NCBI GenBank assembly: GCA_037013685.1
Contig: CM072919.1
Coordinates: forward strand, 28,963,255-29,027,254
Length of the DNA: 64,000 bases
Direction: 5' to 3'
Source: Acridotheres tristis
Lineage: Eukaryota > Chordata > Aves > Passeriformes > Sturnidae
Positions 61,069-64,000 of the stretch are shown here, in pieces. Each line of letters starts with the position of its first letter. Positions within the stretch are counted from its first letter, which is position 1. Made by a program: the position numbers and the translations under genes. Below the pieces are notes generated by a model. The model was not told where the DNA came from, did no database searches, and saw only the letters and a list, made by a program, of their open reading frames with translations.

Positions 61069-63021
61069 ATGCTGTCCAGCTTACCCTGGATTGGCCTCCA
61101 TGTGGTCACTGCTATATCTCTCCCATTTGCAAGCCCTTTTTTAAACATGAGTTTCATAACCAAGGTTACTGTGGCTATTATCCGGTTTATTGTGTGGGTT
61201 GATCAGTTGAGGAATTCATGGATTTTTAATTTTCTCTGGAAGATGGCCACATGGATTCAGAGCTATCGCACTCTAAGTGTGTGTTTCTGGGGCTACTTCA
61301 ATAATGGTACTTACTGTGAGGAAGTGGCAGCAGGTGAAATTTTTTCTCAACCCATCACAGGGTTTTTGAAGTTCACCCCACCAGTCTTCAAGGGGTTCCA
61401 ATCCGCTTTAAATGCTAATGACATTATATTGTGGCTAGTGTTGTTTATATCCCTGTTAAATCTGTTCTATCTAACATTCAGAGATAAGGGGAGATTGACT
61501 TGGATAACAACCCTGATAGCTACCCCAGGGATTAGTGATGTTACCCCAGAGCCTGATCCAGTCCCAGAGACTAGGGAGGTTATCCCAGAGCCTGATCCTG
61601 TCCCAGAGACTAGGGAGGTTACCCCAGAGCCTGATCCTGTCCCAGAGACTAGGAAGGTTACCCCAGAGCCTGATTTTGTCCCAGAGACTAGGGATATTAC
61701 CCCAGAGTTTGACCCTGCCCCACAGCCCACCTCGGAAAGGAACCACCCAGAATGGGTGGGGGTGCTAGCAAAGGAGATACGTGAGATGGGCCAGATGATG
61801 AAGGAGTACATCTCCCCAGCTGGTGAGAAACCCTCCCCCTGCCTTAAAGAGGGAGACTCTGATGGTGCAGCAGTGGGACCCACAGATGTTACATCCATCC
61901 AGGTTCCAGCTGAACTGCAAGGGCACTCACAGCCAGCAGCAGTTGCCCCTGTGGAAACTAGGAAGTCTAGGATGAAAACAAGGCACCTAGATAATAAGGG
62001 TCAGGAAGGGGGCCCCTCACAACCAGCAGGGGAGCCAGAAGTTGAGATCATCACCGAGTCCCTGTCATACCAGAGTCTCCATAACCTGCGAAAAGACATT
62101 GTACGACGGGGCCGTGAGCCTTTTACAACCTGGTTACTGCGGGTCTGGGACCTTATGGGTACAGGTGTGCAACTGGATGGTACTGAGGCAAGGAATTTGG
62201 GAGCCTTGACCCAGGACTCAGGTGTGGACCAGGTATTTGTAAGGGAGACAGGTCTCCTTTCCCTCTGGGAGCGACTTTTAATGAGCGTGAGAGAGAGATT
62301 TGTCCACAGGGAAAGAATGCAGGAGTACCACCAGAGAACACGTTGGAATACCCTTGAGGAAGGGATCCAAAAGCTGAGAGAAGTGGCAGTACTGGAGGTG
62401 CTCTTTGGGAGGGATGGACAGCATGACAATGACCCTGACAAGGTCAGGTGCACAGGACAGATGTGGAATCTGGCAAACCTGGGCCCATCTCAGTATACCT
62501 CCTTTATTGCAATGATTGATGCTGATACCAACCAAGTGACAGTGGGTTCTGTTGCCAACAGGCTCAGGAATTATCAGAGTATGATGGCTGGCCCAATGCA
62601 GGCTCATGTCTCTGCTGTGGCTAAGGACCTCAGAGAGGAGTTTAAGGAGGAGATGAAGGAGATAAGGGAAGAGGTGAGGAAGATCAGTGCAGCACCAGTG
62701 CGAGTCATGGACCTCAAAAGTAGAGCCCAACGCCCCCCAGCTAGGGAGAGAGGGTACACCCCACGTGCTGACCTGTGGTTTTTTCTACGTGACCACGGGG
62801 AAGACATGAGAAGGTGGGATGGGAAACCCACTTCTGTCCTGGCAGCACGGGTGCGCCAACTCAGGGAGGGGAACACCAACAGAGGGAACTCCACTAAAGT
62901 GAAGGTAGCCTCAGCCTCCCATGGAGGTGCAGGGTATTACAGAAGGGAGGATGATCTGTCAGATCCCCTTGAAGGAACCTCTAGTATGTATGCCCAGGAG
63001 AGAAATAATAACCAGGGCTAG
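61069..63021 (+). CDS. gag: gag polyprotein with membrane-like N terminus
   Basis: 650 codons open from the ATG at 61069 (ACACCATGC context) to TAG at 63019-63021. The frame is open upstream through the primer binding site and LTR end, but that part has no gag likeness, so I chose this ATG. Residues 5-60 are strongly hydrophobic and aromatic. Residues 70-83 hold two cysteines and the sequon N79-G-T. A second hydrophobic stretch is at about 119-136 and is followed by basic residues. Four 13-residue acidic repeats occupy about 159-210. A capsid-like domain starts about residue 365, with a charged helix near 520-545. I see no zinc-knuckle (CCHC) motif. Class III retroelement gags vary, so the assignment rests on position and on the capsid-like region, not on a recognised motif. 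Confidence 0.85.
   Translation: MLSSLPWIGLHVVTAISLPFASPFLNMSFITKVTVAIIRFIVWVDQLRNSWIFNFLWKMATWIQSYRTLSVCFWGYFNNGTYCEEVAAGEIFSQPITGFLKFTPPVFKGFQSALNANDIILWLVLFISLLNLFYLTFRDKGRLTWITTLIATPGISDVTPEPDPVPETREVIPEPDPVPETREVTPEPDPVPETRKVTPEPDFVPETRDITPEFDPAPQPTSERNHPEWVGVLAKEIREMGQMMKEYISPAGEKPSPCLKEGDSDGAAVGPTDVTSIQVPAELQGHSQPAAVAPVETRKSRMKTRHLDNKGQEGGPSQPAGEPEVEIITESLSYQSLHNLRKDIVRRGREPFTTWLLRVWDLMGTGVQLDGTEARNLGALTQDSGVDQVFVRETGLLSLWERLLMSVRERFVHRERMQEYHQRTRWNTLEEGIQKLREVAVLEVLFGRDGQHDNDPDKVRCTGQMWNLANLGPSQYTSFIAMIDADTNQVTVGSVANRLRNYQSMMAGPMQAHVSAVAKDLREEFKEEMKEIREEVRKISAAPVRVMDLKSRAQRPPARERGYTPRADLWFFLRDHGEDMRRWDGKPTSVLAARVRQLREGNTNRGNSTKVKVASASHGGAGYYRREDDLSDPLEGTSSMYAQERNNNQG
61543..61716 (+). 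repeat. 39-bp coding tandem repeat in gag, four units plus a part
   Basis: Four full 39-base units (61543-61698) and a partial fifth, one unit more than in proviruses 1 and 2. Confidence 0.95.
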
Positions 63022-63050
63022 AGGGGCCCTGCCTCTAGCCAGGGAGAGGC
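63016..63050 (+). promoter_or_regulatory. gag stop codon in competing hairpins (copy 3)
   Basis: The TAG at 63019-63021 is within GGCTAGAGG / CCTCTAGCC (63016-63024 and 63032-63040). The alternative stem GCCTCT / AGAGGC (63031-63036 and 63045-63050) starts 9 bases downstream of the stop. Gag and protease share one frame, which suits stop-codon read-through like that of gammaretroviruses. The mechanism is inferred. Confidence 0.65.
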
Positions 63051-64000
63051 ACGGGAAAACCGGATCTTTTGGACGGTGTGGATCCGATGGCCTGGCACAT
63101 CAGAGCCACAGGAACACAGAGCATTGGTTGACACTGGTTCACAATGTACATTAATACCATCGGGACATGTTGGGAAGGAACCTGTTTCAATTGCTGGGGT
63201 TACGGGGGAATCTGAGGAATTGACTTTGCTGGAGGCTGAGGTGAGCCTGACTGGGAAAGAGTGGCAGAAGCATCCAATTGTGACTGGCCCAGAGGCACCA
63301 TGTATCCTAGGCATAGACTTCCTCAGGAACGGCTATTACAAAGACCCAAAGGGACTCAGGTGGGCTTTTGGAATAGCTGCTGTGGCAGCAGAGGGCATGA
63401 AGCAGTTGAACACCCTGCCTGGGCTATCAGAAAACCCATCTGCAGTGGGACTCCTCAGGGTGAAAGAGCAACAGGTGCCAATTGCTACCTCAACAGTGCA
63501 CCGCCGGCAGAACCGGATGAATCGAGATGCCGTGATACCCATCCACAAGATGATCCGTGAGCTGGAGAGCCAAGGGGTGGTCAGCAAAACCCACTCACCC
63601 TTCAACAGCCCCATCTGGCCTGTGCGTAAATCTGAAGGAGAATGGAGACTGACAGTGGACTATCGTGAATTGAATGAGGTGACTCCACCGCTGAGCGCTG
63701 CTGTGCCGGACATGCTGGAACTGCAGTACGAGCTGGAGTCCAAGGCAGCCAAGTGGTACGCCACCATTGACATCGCCAATGCATTCTCCTCCATTCCTCT
63801 GGCAGCAGAGTGCAGGCCTCAGTTTGCTTTCACCTGGAGGGGTGTGCAATACACGTGGAACCGACTGCCCCAGGGGTGGAAACACAGCCCCACCATCTGT
63901 CATGGATTGATCCAGGCTACACTGGAGAAGGGTGGAGCTCCAGAACATCTGCAGTACATTGATGACATCATTGTGTGGGGGGACACAGCAATGGAGGTAT
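63022..64000 (+). CDS. pro-pol: pro-pol, partial, open to the window edge
   Basis: The frame continues gag after the TAG. Protease LVDTGSQ is encoded at about 63124-63144 and ILGIDFL near 63304. Both positions that are stops in proviruses 1 and 2 are sense codons here. The reverse transcriptase follows with LPQGWKHSPTICHG and a YIDD box near 63955-63966. Small differences from provirus 2: one codon missing in the DYR..NEV block and phenylalanine to serine after motif A (AFSSIPL). RNase H and integrase lie beyond the window. Read-through expression is inferred. Confidence 0.93.

Larger units (their letters stand above)
60244..64000 (+). mobile_element. ERV-L-like provirus 3, 5' part, intact so far
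   Basis: 5' LTR, primer binding site, gag and the start of pro-pol are present; the rest lies beyond the window. Gag is open from 61069 to 63018, and after its TAG the frame is open from 63022 to 64000 with no stop. It is the best-preserved copy in the window. The 3' LTR and flanks are not visible, so age and target duplication cannot be judged. Confidence 0.95.

Overview
This window is non-coding vertebrate DNA and looks avian, most likely from a passerine bird. It holds many CR1 LINE fragments with the bird-type 3' ends, several families of avian LTR elements, and an AT-rich background with no recognisable host exon. I found no host protein gene, tRNA, rRNA or CRISPR array. The density of endogenous retroviruses (ERVs) would suit a low-recombination region such as a W chromosome, but that is inference.

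The dominant feature is one family of env-less ERVs with an ERV-L-like (class III) pol. Four members lie on the + strand: provirus 1 (3405-9899, heavily broken), provirus 2 (18669-25432, gag and protease broken, long open pol), a solo LTR (38530-39256, 5-bp target duplication ACATG) and provirus 3 (60244 to the window edge). Provirus 3 has an open 650-codon gag and an open pro-pol frame as far as it can be read. The layout is LTR (about 717-727 bp), a lysine-tRNA-type primer binding site, gag, an in-frame TAG, protease, reverse transcriptase, RNase H, integrase, about 110 bp, LTR. No env frame is present.

Three traits of this family stand out. The gag product starts with hydrophobic, membrane-like segments and an N-glycosylation sequon, followed by an acidic, proline-rich 13-residue tandem repeat whose number differs between copies. 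The gag stop is a TAG in the same frame as protease, and it lies inside a perfect 9-bp inverted repeat that competes with a second hairpin. Proviruses 1 and 2 share two nonsense codons in protease and an altered primer binding site, while provirus 3 lacks both.

Region by region: 1-3404 holds a CR1 tail and an LTR-like remnant. 3405-9899 is provirus 1. 9900-18668 is mostly unannotatable, with two CR1 tails. 18669-25432 is provirus 2. 25433-32390 is dense in older LTRs and CR1, including an LTR inserted in a CR1 and an LTR (GTAAT duplication) inserted in another LTR-like sequence. 32391-38529 is mostly unique, with CR1 tails, a GC-rich block and a TTC microsatellite. 38530-39256 is the solo LTR. 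39257-60243 is mostly unique, with a large 5'-truncated CR1 (46108-48560), CR1-in-CR1 nests (52925-54420), a decayed ERV primer binding site (58226) and a truncated LTR (59209). 60244-64000 is provirus 3.
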